From Bacillota bacterium (GTDB lineage Bacteria; Bacillota; Limnochordia; Darwinibacteriales; Darwinibacteriaceae), in NCBI GenBank assembly GCA_012799115.1, contig JAAZLY010000270.1:1-18104 (forward strand): a stretch of DNA of 18,104 nucleotides, in the 5' to 3' direction. Position numbers and translations under genes: made by a program. Below the pieces are notes generated by a model that did not search any database, had not been told where the DNA came from, and was given only the letters and a program-made list of their open reading frames with translations. Below, piece by piece: positions 7,469 to 14,991 of the stretch (positions are counted from its first letter, which is position 1; every line of letters begins with the position of its first letter).

Positions 7469-8965
7469 CTACTTTTGCACGGCCAATGCCATGATTTTGT
7501 CGAATGTAGCCTCTCTAGCTAGGAATTCGCCCTTGATAGAGCCGTTTGCCATAACCAAGATTCGATCACTGAGGGCTAGTAGTTCCTCTAAGTCCGATGA
7601 AATGACGATCACAGATATTCCCTCCGTAACCAGTTGCTGGATCACCCGACGAATCTCCGCTTTAGCTCCTACATCAACACCGCGCGTTGGTTCATCAAGA
7701 ATCAAGACCTTGGGTTCAACGTTCAGCCAACGAGCTAGAAGGACCTTTTGCTGATTGCCCCCGCTTAAATACCGGATTGTTTGGGAAATGCCTGACGTCT
7801 TGATTTGGAGATCCGTGATGGACCTGTTAGCCATCTCGTTAATGCGTCTGCGATCGAGCACTCCGCCGCGCGCAGTGAGGCGATCGATAATTGCGGCCCC
7901 AGCGTTTTGCCATACCGACATATCCCAAAACACACCAAGATTACGGCGATCCTCAGTTAAGTAGCCAATGCCGTGCTGAATTGCTTGGCGTGGATTTCTG
8001 CATTTTAACTCTTTGCCTTCCATTTCGATGGTGCCGCTGTCTGGTTGGTGCACTCCAAAGAGCGTAGTCGCTAGTTCGGTGCGACCAGCCCCCTGAATAC
8101 CTGCCAGACCTAGGATTTCTTGCTTGTGGAGGTCAAAGTTGATGTCTTTTAGGCGTAGCCGCCGATTGCCAAGATCGCGCACTCTTAAGACTGTCTCATC
8201 TCTAGCGACGACATCTTCCTTTGGGGTAGGAAGAGGCACGTCGCCTACCATCATGTGAACAATGCTATCTATGTTCGTGTCCTGGGTATCGAGTGTTTCG
8301 ACATGTCTTCCGTTACGCAAAATGGTCACTCGATCAGTAATTTGCATGAGCTCACTTAGAATATGACTGACAATCATTATCGTGGTACCTTCTGACTTCA
8401 ATTTGCGTAGTACCTCAAACAAGGTCTCTACCTCGCTCGGGGTTAAAGCCGATGTTGGTTCATCCATGATGATCAACTTGCTTGTCGTGTTCAAAGCATG
8501 GACGATCGATGTAAGCTGTTTGAGGGCCACGCTTAAAGCTCCAACGCGGGCTCTAGGATTAATTGTCTGTCCGATCTGCTGAAATAGGTCAACAGTCTGT
8601 TCTTCCATTGCGTTCCAATCGGGTTGGCCAAGTGGCTTCGTGATTAACCGGCCTAGAAATACATTTTGCGCCACGGTCAGATTGTTACAAAGGGGAATCT
8701 CCTGGTGAACAATGGAAATCCCGCGTTTCTCTGCTTCGACAGGACTGTTTACATCTAAGGGACTACCTTCCCAAATCACTTGGCCACTGTCCTTACGGTA
8801 AATGCCACCTGTAATCTTAATGAGGGTGGATTTGCCGGCACCGTTTTCGCCAATGAGTCCATGAATGTCGCCTCGGGCAACGGGAAACGACACCTGATCT
8901 AGAGCCTGCACACCGCCAAAGCGTTTACTAACTGATTCATACTGTATGAGAGTGTTGTTTGCCAT
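7469..8965 (-). CDS. CUT2 ABC transporter ATP-binding protein (RbsA/MglA type)
   Basis: Two-domain cytoplasmic ATPase of 498 residues powering simple-sugar import. Domain 1 has Walker A GENGAGKST (residues 39-47), a Q-loop HQE, the degenerate signature LSVALKQL and Walker B LIIMDEPTSAL. Domain 2 has the degenerate GLAGIQGAGRTEL P-loop lacking the lysine, as is usual in this family, the canonical LSGGNQQKVLLARWL signature and Walker B VLILDEPTRGVDVGAK. All motifs are in the expected order and the length is normal for RbsA/MglA. The ATG at 8965 has GGGGGG five bases upstream. It is the middle gene of the minus-strand operon, separated from the binding-protein gene by a 10-bp hairpin. Confidence 0.93.
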   Translation of the reverse strand: MANNTLIQYESVSKRFGGVQALDQVSFPVARGDIHGLIGENGAGKSTLIKITGGIYRKDSGQVIWEGSPLDVNSPVEAEKRGISIVHQEIPLCNNLTVAQNVFLGRLITKPLGQPDWNAMEEQTVDLFQQIGQTINPRARVGALSVALKQLTSIVHALNTTSKLIIMDEPTSALTPSEVETLFEVLRKLKSEGTTIMIVSHILSELMQITDRVTILRNGRHVETLDTQDTNIDSIVHMMVGDVPLPTPKEDVVARDETVLRVRDLGNRRLRLKDINFDLHKQEILGLAGIQGAGRTELATTLFGVHQPDSGTIEMEGKELKCRNPRQAIQHGIGYLTEDRRNLGVFWDMSVWQNAGAAIIDRLTARGGVLDRRRINEMANRSITDLQIKTSGISQTIRYLSGGNQQKVLLARWLNVEPKVLILDEPTRGVDVGAKAEIRRVIQQLVTEGISVIVISSDLEELLALSDRILVMANGSIKGEFLAREATFDKIMALAVQK

Positions 8966-8988
8966 GCTTACCCCCCTAACAGGAGTGA

Positions 8989-9012
8989 AGCACCGGTCTA
9001 TTGACCGGTGCT
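8989..9012 (-). repeat. Intercistronic stem-loop between CUT2 binding protein and ATPase
   Basis: Perfect 10-bp stem AGCACCGGTC (8989-8998) / GACCGGTGCT (9003-9012) with a TATT loop. On the transcribed minus strand it is followed by TCACTCC, not a U-tract, so it is more likely an mRNA-stability or attenuation element than a full terminator. Confidence 0.75.
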
Positions 9013-9037
9013 ATTTACACCGTGTTTGTCTAATGGT

Positions 9038-10003
9038 CTATCTATAGCCTTGCTCGGCTAAGCTAACTACCTCTTCGACGTTGTGTGGTCCGACAACGCC
9101 AGCACCAGAGTCCATATTGGCTGGTGCAATACCGTACTCATGGTAGAGGTAGAGGGCCAGTACTGGATAGAACCCTTGTACATATGGCTGTTGGTCAATA
9201 ACGAACTTCGTGTAGCCGTCTTGAATGTTTTGGATCGTGGTTGGTACTAAGTCCCAACCGCCAGAGATTACCTGATCCTTCAGACCAAGATTGCGGATGA
9301 CTACCCCATGGGATTGGGTGTTGGCATCCACGCTGATAATAGCCTTGGCATCTGGATTTGCAATCAGGTAGGTTTCAAAAATCGCCGCGCCTTGGGTAAG
9401 GTCCGGGGTTGTTTGTAGTACAGTGTAGTCTATATCGGTAGCATCGAGTACATCAGTTACACCACGTAGCCTCTGTGCAAGGGAGGTATGTCCTAGATCT
9501 TCTACCCCAATTGCCACTTTACCACTTGAACCAATGGCATCAACCAATGTTTGTGCTAGTACACGCCCAGCATCGTAGTCGCTTTGACCGACGTACGCCA
9601 AGCGGGGATTATCTGGACCGGCATCAGCATTTGTCGCAATCACGGGAATTCCAGAGTTCAAGGCATGCTGTACCGGATCATCAAAAGCAGTGGGATCTGG
9701 CAAGGTTGAGATAATGCCATGCACTCCACTTTGTATAACGTTCTCCATAATATTGACTTGTTCTGCTACGTTAAACAGGCTCGGACCAGTGTGGGTAACA
9801 GTAATCTTCACATTAGGGTCGAACGCATTAATCATAGCCGCCGCATCTTGTGCTCATTTGACTAGCGGGATCCAGAAATCGATGGTGGCACTGTGGGTGA
9901 TGATCACAAAGTCATGCTCCCGCTCCGCTGCAAAGGCGAACTGCGCAAACAGAGCAACAACCAGCATTACCACAAGGGATAGACTAACAACTCTTCTCTT
10001 CAC
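9038..10003 (-). pseudogene. CUT2 sugar-binding protein interrupted by an in-frame TGA
   Basis: Periplasmic-binding-protein-like (RbsB group) sugar receptor for the CUT2 importer, about 321 codons. The start is GTG at 10003, seven to eight bases after AAAGGAGG; the in-frame ATG at 10045 lacks such a site. The signal is KRRVVSLSL...ALFAQFAFA|AE, signal-peptidase-I type without a lipobox. The mature part begins DFVIITHSATIDFWIPLVK, then hits TGA at 9854-9856, and continues in the same frame with AQDAAAMINAF, FNVAEQVNIMENVIQSGVHG, SGIPVIATNADAG and so on to TAG at 9038. The family usually has glycine here (VKxGAxDAA), so a single GGA-to-TGA change explains it. It could be a real nonsense mutation or a sequence error. 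The downstream fragment has no ribosome site for reinitiation. Selenocysteine is unlikely for this family. Confidence 0.8.
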
Positions 10004-10360
10004 GAATTTGGCCTCCTTTAGTCTTTTGTTGCTAGACGGGGACATCGGACGTAGTTTTCAAGGAAGAATTATGCCTGCTTTCACCTCCAGTCATGATAGT
10101 AGTTCATAGTAATATAATACCATTTCTATCACAAATTGACCAATCGAATTTATAAACTACCACAATGAATCACAAATGTAGACTGTTATCAATAAATAAA
10201 TATCCAAGGCGTGCCTTGCAGGTATGAAAACTCCAGGCTCAAAACCTGCATTGCGATAATAGTACATGGAAATAAAATATATTCCATTATACTAACTTGT
10301 CTTTTTTCTATAATAGTAATAATTTGGGATTTCATGACTAGACCAAGGGAGGTAAAGAAA
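10004..10360. other. Intergenic region between divergent CUT2 operon and araC-type gene
   Basis: A 357-base, AT-rich gap with no credible gene. It holds the leader and candidate promoter of the CUT2 operon, two copies of ATCACAAAT 41 bp apart (10128-10136 and 10169-10177), a 5-bp inverted repeat AAGGC-GT-GCCTT (10206-10217), a hairpin TGCAGGT/ACCTGCA (10217-10223 with 10244-10250), an inverted repeat ATGGAA-N10-TTCCAT (10266-10287), and a TATAAT at 10309-10314 that could serve the rightward gene although its -35 box is poor. Confidence 0.6.
10106..10134 (-). promoter_or_regulatory. Candidate promoter of the CUT2 operon
   Basis: Read on the minus strand: TTGTGA (10134-10129), a 17-bp spacer and TACTAT (10111-10106). 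An alternative is TTGGTC (10143-10138) with TATTAT (10119-10114) at 18 bp. The first -35 lies inside one copy of the ATTTGTGAT repeat. Confidence 0.35.
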
Positions 10361-10732
10361 TTGGGAAGCCGATATTTGCTTGTGGTCTCACTTTGTGCAG
10401 CTCTACCCAAGACACCGGGGGGTTCAAATCGAAAGAGGATCGATTCCATTTGCCAATACGTGCAGGATAACTATGTCTCAGACCTAAGCCTTTCAGTGAT
10501 CGCCAAAGAACACCGCATCTCGCCAAGTTATCTCAGCCTTCTGTTTGCCCAGGAAACAGGGAAAAAATTCAGCGATTATCTGACAGAATGCCGCATCAGG
10601 AAAGCGATGGAAATCCTGAAGCATACCGATAAGCGGGTTTGTGAGATCGCAACTGAAGTGGGTTATAAGGATCCATATTACTTCAGTAATCGATTCAAGA
10701 AGTTTACAGGCCTATGGCCTACAGAATACTGA
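10361..10732 (+). CDS. AraC-family DNA-binding domain, truncated or stand-alone
   Basis: Encodes the C-terminal two-helix-turn-helix domain of an AraC/YesN-type regulator: IDSICQYVQDNYVSDLSLS, then HRISPSYLSLLFAQETGKKFSDYL (first HTH), RIRKAMEILKHTDKRVCEIA and VGYKDPYYFSNRFKKFTGLWPTEY (second HTH), ending at TGA. A full regulator would have about 150-200 more N-terminal residues for sensing; none are recognisable upstream, where the frame becomes AT-rich and low in family resemblance. TTG 10361 has GGGAGG 8 nt upstream and gives 123 residues; the in-frame ATG 10334 has no ribosome site. Residues RYLLVVSLCAALP before the HTH look like the linker of a longer regulator, so truncation is likely. 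Its divergent position suggests it once regulated the CUT2 operon. Confidence 0.65.
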   Translation: MGSRYLLVVSLCAALPKTPGGSNRKRIDSICQYVQDNYVSDLSLSVIAKEHRISPSYLSLLFAQETGKKFSDYLTECRIRKAMEILKHTDKRVCEIATEVGYKDPYYFSNRFKKFTGLWPTEY

Positions 10733-10770
10733 GAGCGTGTTGGCAAGTAGCGCGTCTCCATTGACCTGCC

Positions 10771-10801
10771 ACGGCCATAAGATCTTTGTGGCCGTTTTTT
10801 T
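10771..10801 (+). terminator. Rho-independent terminator after the araC-type gene
   Basis: ACGGCCA (10771-10777) pairs with TGGCCGT (10789-10795) over an 11-nt loop, followed by a seven-T run at 10795-10801. Confidence 0.88.
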
Positions 10802-10820
10802 GTGTGCTCGGAGATACTAG

Positions 10821-10836
10821 GATGGTCTAGACCATC
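10821..10836. promoter_or_regulatory. Perfect 16-bp palindrome upstream of the HAD gene
   Basis: GATGGTCTAGACCATC is self-complementary without a spacer. It lies 80 bases before the HAD start and after the preceding terminator, where an operator would be expected. No cognate regulator is identifiable. Confidence 0.4.
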
Positions 10837-10916
10837 TGCCCTGAAGGACTCTACCTAACAATGACGAAGAGAGAGACTGCCTTCATTAGACTACGACAAC
10901 ATGATAGTATGGAGTG

Positions 10917-11591
10917 ATGTATTTGCGTGGCATTGTCTTTGATTTCAATGGAACATTGTATTGGGATACGGATAAACACAATGTAGCATGGACAATTCTC
11001 TCTCGTGAACTGCGAGAACATGAGCTAACAATGGAGGAACTCAAGACCAAGGTTCAAGGCCGAACAACATCGGATATCCTACGCTTTCTTATGGGAGGCG
11101 AGGTTGATGAGGAGACGCTCAAGACTCTAGGTGAGAAAAAGGAGGCCCTATACCGAAGCTTGTGTCTCGAAGATGGTGAAAACTTGCAGTTGGCTCCCGG
11201 TGCCCCCGAGTTCTTTGATCGTCTGAAAGCTGAAAGCATACCGATGGCTATTGCAACCTCGTCGGGAAAAGACAACATCGATTTTTACTTTCAGGCCTTT
11301 AAGTTAGAGCGATGGTTCTCCCTCGATCGTGTGATCTACGATGATGGCACCATGCAGGGGAAACCAGCTCCAGACATCTTCTTAAGAGCCTTTGGACGAT
11401 TGGGTCTTCAGCCCCAGGAGTGCATGATTGTAGAAGACTCCCCTTTGGGCCTAGAGGCTGCCCGCCGTGCCGGGGCAGGGCAGATTGTTTTGATGGGAGG
11501 AGACAGCGCTTGGAGTGGAGCTTCCGTTTCCCTAGATCCAAGAGTGCCTGTCTATAAGGACTTCTTCGAACTTGACAAACAGAACTTCTAA
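10917..11591 (+). CDS. HAD-superfamily hydrolase (beta-phosphoglucomutase-like subfamily)
   Basis: Cytoplasmic HAD-superfamily protein of about 224 residues with the class-I helical cap, likely a phosphatase or sugar-phosphate mutase-like enzyme. Motif I is FDFNGTL: the nucleophile Asp (D9) is present, but the usual second Asp acid/base is Asn (N11). Motif II is ATSS, motif III the lysine of GKPAPDIF, and motif IV VEDSPLGLEAARRAGAG, all in order. The DxNGT variant occurs in some Bacillota HAD proteins as I recall, but substrate specificity is unknown. Start is uncertain among GTG 10914, ATG 10917 and TTG 10923: GGAG at 10911-10914 is best spaced for TTG 10923. A TAGTAT at 10905-10910 would make the ATG transcript nearly leaderless. 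It is a single-gene unit with its own terminator. Confidence 0.85.
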   Translation: MYLRGIVFDFNGTLYWDTDKHNVAWTILSRELREHELTMEELKTKVQGRTTSDILRFLMGGEVDEETLKTLGEKKEALYRSLCLEDGENLQLAPGAPEFFDRLKAESIPMAIATSSGKDNIDFYFQAFKLERWFSLDRVIYDDGTMQGKPAPDIFLRAFGRLGLQPQECMIVEDSPLGLEAARRAGAGQIVLMGGDSAWSGASVSLDPRVPVYKDFFELDKQNF

Positions 11592-11606
11592 CAAAGAGTA
11601 AAGTAT

Positions 11607-11644
11607 ACCGCTGGTTAGTCTAGCCACTAATCAGCGGTTTTTTT
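11607..11644 (+). terminator. Rho-independent terminator after the HAD gene
   Basis: ACCGCTGGTTAG (11607-11618) pairs with CTAATCAGCGGT (11627-11638), a 12-bp stem with one G-U pair and an 8-nt loop, then a T7 run at 11638-11644. Confidence 0.93.
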
Positions 11645-11795
11645 GTCCTCGGGGAGAAGCTTGGTCTACTTTACACGTCGGGGAATAGAATAAAAGTAGC
11701 CAGGAGCATCAGGGCTTCAGTCCAGAAGGGAGGTGCTGCGGGAGCGTGGGTTCACTGTGCATCAGGGAAAATACACTTCTAAAGGAGGACAAGTG

Positions 11796-13082
11796 ATGAA
11801 ACGAACGGGGATTTTAGTGCTTGTTTTCACGGTGGTGTTTGTACTGGCTGCTGGGGGTCTAGTCAGTGCCAATTCAACCAAGTTGACTCTTTGGACATTT
11901 GTCCATCAACATGCCCGTTTCTATCAAGTTATGACCGAAAAATGGAATGCACTTAATCCAGATCGACAGATTGAACTAGAAGCATCGGTTTTGCCTTACG
12001 AGGACATGCACAATAAGCTCCAAATTGCTCTGCAGTCAGGGGTTGGAGCACCAGATATTGTCGATATCGAGATTAGTAAGTATCCCAATTTTATGAAGGG
12101 CGTACCGCAGTTTGTGGTTCTGAATGATGTCTTTGCACCCTATGTTGATGACATCGTTCCTTCGCGGCTTGAGATCTATGCCAGAAATGGCAATATGTAT
12201 GGTGCCCCTACCCACGTAGGTGCAACGGTAGCCTACTATTATGTGGAGATTCTCGAGGAGGCGGGGGTAGACTATCGCGAGATTAAGACATGGGACGACT
12301 TTGTTGAGGCAGGACGGAAGCTGAAGGCGGTTTATCCGGATAAGTTCATGGGCATCGTGGAAACCAGCGCGGCCTGGACTGTCACCGCCATGCTGGCGCA
12401 GCAAGGTAGTGACCTGGTCTCTGATGATGATCAACCTCTCATTGACACTCCTGAAATGCTGAGGGCTGTTACCACTCTGCAAGAAATGGTTAAGGAAGGG
12501 CTACTTACTACCTGCCCAGACGGTCAACCTGACCGTGAGGGCGGTAAGGGGCTTATCGATCAAGGCGTTGTAGCCTGTGTAATCATGCCCCAATGGTTTA
12601 TGAGTCGCTACCTCGATGAAATTCCCAACATGAATGGCAAAGTGGCCATTGCACCTGTTCCTGTTTTTGAGGAAGGCATGCCCCGTTCCTTAGGTTTAGG
12701 CGGCACCGGAACGGCCATTACCTTGACCGCGGCCGATCCTGACCTAGCCAGCGAGTGGTTGGCCTTCGCCAAGTTGTCGGAAGAGGGCAACCGCATGATT
12801 TGGGAAGACTTGGGCTTCGATCCTTGTAATACTGCCCTTTGGACAAATACTGAGATGACCCATAATCCTGACAATGCCTATAACCAGTATTTCATCAACA
12901 ATGTGTTTGACGTACTAAACGAAATCAAAGACGAGATTGTCATGGTTCGCTCATCCTCCATCTCGCCTGCCATCAATGACTACGTAACAACTGTCATGCT
13001 CAACGAGCTGTTTGAAGACATTCTTGATCCTGCCGAGGTCTTAGAAGACGCTCAATATAATATCGAGAGCCAGATTTTCTAA
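11796..13082 (+). CDS. CUT1 ABC transporter substrate-binding protein, second system
   Basis: Extracytoplasmic sugar-binding protein of 428 residues (family-1 type), receptor for the permease pair that follows. Signal KRTGILVLVFTVVFVLAAGGLVSA|NS is signal-peptidase-I-like with no lipobox cysteine. The mature N-terminus TKLTLWTFVHQHARFYQVM and the GAPDIVDIEISKYPNFM segment (about residue 83) are typical, as is LGGTGTAIT late in the protein. ATG 11796 is chosen because AAAGGAGG (11781-11788) precedes it by 7 nt; the frame extends further upstream without support. Gene order with two permeases and two GH51 enzymes parallels the AraNPQ arabino-oligosaccharide importer, and the lengths are similar, so an arabinose-containing oligosaccharide is the likely ligand (inference). 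Upstream, TTTACA at 11670-11675 is a possible -35 box but the matching -10 is poor. Confidence 0.88.
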   Translation: MKRTGILVLVFTVVFVLAAGGLVSANSTKLTLWTFVHQHARFYQVMTEKWNALNPDRQIELEASVLPYEDMHNKLQIALQSGVGAPDIVDIEISKYPNFMKGVPQFVVLNDVFAPYVDDIVPSRLEIYARNGNMYGAPTHVGATVAYYYVEILEEAGVDYREIKTWDDFVEAGRKLKAVYPDKFMGIVETSAAWTVTAMLAQQGSDLVSDDDQPLIDTPEMLRAVTTLQEMVKEGLLTTCPDGQPDREGGKGLIDQGVVACVIMPQWFMSRYLDEIPNMNGKVAIAPVPVFEEGMPRSLGLGGTGTAITLTAADPDLASEWLAFAKLSEEGNRMIWEDLGFDPCNTALWTNTEMTHNPDNAYNQYFINNVFDVLNEIKDEIVMVRSSSISPAINDYVTTVMLNELFEDILDPAEVLEDAQYNIESQIF

Positions 13083-13095
13083 GGGGATATGAAAA

Positions 13096-13121
13096 GAGAG
13101 GGCACGGTTCTGTGTCCTCTC
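13096..13121 (+). repeat. Intercistronic stem-loop between second CUT1 binding protein and permease
   Basis: GAGAGGGCAC (13096-13105) pairs with GTGTCCTCTC (13112-13121), ten pairs including one G-U, loop GGTTCT, with no U-tract behind it. It lies 14 bases after the binding-protein stop and 30 before the permease start. Confidence 0.72.
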
Positions 13122-13150
13122 CTGCAATATGATCGAAGAGGGTGCGTGGT

Positions 13151-14050
13151 ATGCGAAAGAGGTTTGCTTTTCTCTATGATCAAAAGGTAGCTCCATACGT
13201 ATTTGTGCTACCCTTTATCCTGACATTCCTAATCTTCTTCCTTTATCCTGTGCTTTCCACGATCCAGATGAGCTTTCAGGAAATCCTCCCTGGTATGATC
13301 TCCAATGTAGGATTCAAGAATTACCAGCGCTTGCTGGGAGATAGAATATTCCGTACGGCAATCACCAATAGCGTATTGTATACCTTCTGGACACTAGCCC
13401 TATTGATCCCTTTTCCCCTCGTTCTAGCTTGTATGCTGAACAGCAGGTCCATGATGGGCAGGGGATTCTTTAAGGCTTCGCTCTTCTTGCCGGTGGTTAC
13501 CAGTGTGGTAGTTGCTGGAACCATCTTTCGGCTTATGTTTGGGGAAGTTGAAGGTTCCTTAATGAACTCGTTGCGGGCGCTCTTGGGGCTTAGTCCCATC
13601 AAGTGGCTCAAAGTACGACAAACAGGCTTTGCCGCTATGGTGCTAATGGCTTGTTGGCGCTGGACCGGTGTCAATATGCTTTACTATCTCTCTGGGCTCA
13701 AGGGCATTCCGCCCGAAATGTATGAGTCTGCAGATATTGATGGGGCCAATGTATGGCAGAAGTTTTGGCTCATTTCTGTACCGCTGGTTAAGCCAACAAT
13801 TATCTATGTCCTTACGATCAGTATCTATGGAGGCTTGGCCATGTTTACCGAAAGTTACATGCTCTGGGCAGGCAATAGTTCTCCAAAGAATATCGGACTG
13901 ACAATCGTAGGCTACCTTTATCGTCAGGGCTGGGAGCAAAACCGGATGGGCTACGCTTCGGCCGTAGGTTTGGTTTTGCTGGCAGTTGCCATGCTGATCA
14001 ATCTGGGACAGCTGCGCCTCACAGGGGTCTTGGGAAAGGAGCTGGATTAG
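13151..14050 (+). CDS. CUT1 ABC transporter permease, second system (MalF/AraP type)
   Basis: Inner-membrane permease of 299 residues, about six transmembrane segments starting APYVFVLPFILTFLIFFLYP. The cytoplasmic EAA loop reads YESADIDGANVWQKFWLISVP with E at residue 192. The opening VLSTIQMSFQEI and the end GQLRLTGVLGKELD fit the MalF/UgpA/AraP group. I chose ATG 13151, about 9 nt after AAGAGGG; the GTG at 13142 is too close to that site. The partner permease begins one base after its stop, so the two are tightly coupled, as expected for a 1:1 heterodimer. It would carry the sugar bound by the preceding protein, using an ATPase encoded elsewhere. Confidence 0.88.
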   Translation: MRKRFAFLYDQKVAPYVFVLPFILTFLIFFLYPVLSTIQMSFQEILPGMISNVGFKNYQRLLGDRIFRTAITNSVLYTFWTLALLIPFPLVLACMLNSRSMMGRGFFKASLFLPVVTSVVVAGTIFRLMFGEVEGSLMNSLRALLGLSPIKWLKVRQTGFAAMVLMACWRWTGVNMLYYLSGLKGIPPEMYESADIDGANVWQKFWLISVPLVKPTIIYVLTISIYGGLAMFTESYMLWAGNSSPKNIGLTIVGYLYRQGWEQNRMGYASAVGLVLLAVAMLINLGQLRLTGVLGKELD

Positions 14051-14051
14051 G

Positions 14052-14927
14052 ATGGAACGCACGAGAAATAAGGATCATAGTCTGCTAGCCCGCGTAGTCC
14101 TCGTGGCTTTTTTCTCCATCCTCTCTCTGATCGTGTTTGTCCCCTTCTATGCAATTTTGCTTGCTTCTTTCAAACCTGGGGAGGAACTTGTACGCTATGG
14201 TTTAAACCTGCGACTGGATTGGGAACTCATGTCCTTTGCCAACTATAGGTATCTTTTTACCGGAATCACTAGGGCGGGGGCATACATAGCCCACGACTAC
14301 CTTTTGTGGTTCAAAAATAGCGTCGTCCTTACCGTGGTGCAAACCATACTGACTTTGTTGGTCAGTGCTTGGGTGGGTTACGGCTTTGCCATGTATCGCT
14401 TTAGGGGGAAGAACTTCCTTTTTACCTGTGTGCTCTTGATACTGATGATTCCCTTTGAGATCCTAATGCTACCCATGTATGCGCAGGCTAGTTCAATGGG
14501 GTTATTAGACAGTATATGGGGTATTATGCTACCCTATTTGGCTCATGCTACCACAATCTTCTTTTTCCGCCAGTACCTCACGTCGATTCCACGGGATATT
14601 GTTGATGCCGGAAGAGTTGACGGGGCATCAGAATACGGCATTTTCTTTCGCCTTGTCGTTCCCCTTATGAAGCCTGCTATGTCGGCCATGGCAATTCTGG
14701 TAGGCATGAATAGCTGGAATAACTTCCTCTGGCCTATGCTTGTTCTGCGTTCAGGGCAGAAATACACTTTGGCTATTGGTTTAAACACTCTGCTTACCCC
14801 CTATGGAAATAACTACGATATCTTAATTGCTGGTGCTTGCTTTTCTATCATTCCGGTTCTGATTCTGTTCTTGTCCGCCCAGAAGTACTTTATCGAGGGC
14901 ATGACAATGGGGAGTGTGAAGGGGTAA
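14052..14927 (+). CDS. CUT1 ABC transporter permease, second system (MalG/AraQ type)
   Basis: Second permease of the heterodimer, 291 residues. It starts with a charged tail and a transmembrane segment VVLVAFFSILSLIVFVPFYAILLASFKP, the usual MalG-type beginning (quoted as ILSLIVFVPFYAILLASF). The EAA loop is degenerate: VDAGRVDGASEYGIFFRLVVP, with D185 at the usual E position, but the invariant DG pair is kept. It ends with the typical QKYFIEGMTMGSVKG. Only one base separates it from the preceding gene, whose end supplies the AAAGGAG ribosome site. No ATPase gene follows; two GH51 arabinofuranosidases do, after a gap of 157 bases with a weak terminator-like element. Confidence 0.9.
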   Translation: MERTRNKDHSLLARVVLVAFFSILSLIVFVPFYAILLASFKPGEELVRYGLNLRLDWELMSFANYRYLFTGITRAGAYIAHDYLLWFKNSVVLTVVQTILTLLVSAWVGYGFAMYRFRGKNFLFTCVLLILMIPFEILMLPMYAQASSMGLLDSIWGIMLPYLAHATTIFFFRQYLTSIPRDIVDAGRVDGASEYGIFFRLVVPLMKPAMSAMAILVGMNSWNNFLWPMLVLRSGQKYTLAIGLNTLLTPYGNNYDILIAGACFSIIPVLILFLSAQKYFIEGMTMGSVKG

Positions 14928-14960
14928 CCCCCAAGTAAGAATCTAGGTTCCTCCTCGAGG

Positions 14961-14979
14961 GTGCGTTGTCGCATTTTTT
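14961..14979 (+). terminator. Weak terminator-like element after the second CUT1 permeases
   Basis: TGCG-TTGT-CGCA (14962-14973) followed by TTTTTT (14974-14979). The stem is only 4 bp (5 with a G-U pair), so read-through into the GH51 genes is plausible. Confidence 0.4.
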
Positions 14980-14991
14980 GGGGAAATTGTT

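Noticed and set aside
7077..7754. 225-codon plus-strand open frame
   Set aside because: It lies opposite the CUT2 permease and ATPase genes, whose motifs are unmistakable, and its own translation resembles no family.
7469..8965. Degenerate signature and P-loop in the CUT2 ATPase as a sign of inactivation
   Set aside because: One weak signature (domain 1) and one lysine-less P-loop (domain 2) are normal for RbsA/MglA proteins.
9854..9856. TGA recoded as Trp or selenocysteine
   Set aside because: Trp is TGG in all genes seen, no other intact gene contains an internal TGA, and the araC-type gene ends in TGA. The family has Gly here and no role for Cys/Sec.
11733..11795. N-terminal extension of the second CUT1 binding protein
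   Set aside because: AAAGGAGG and a clean signal peptide place the start at ATG 11796.
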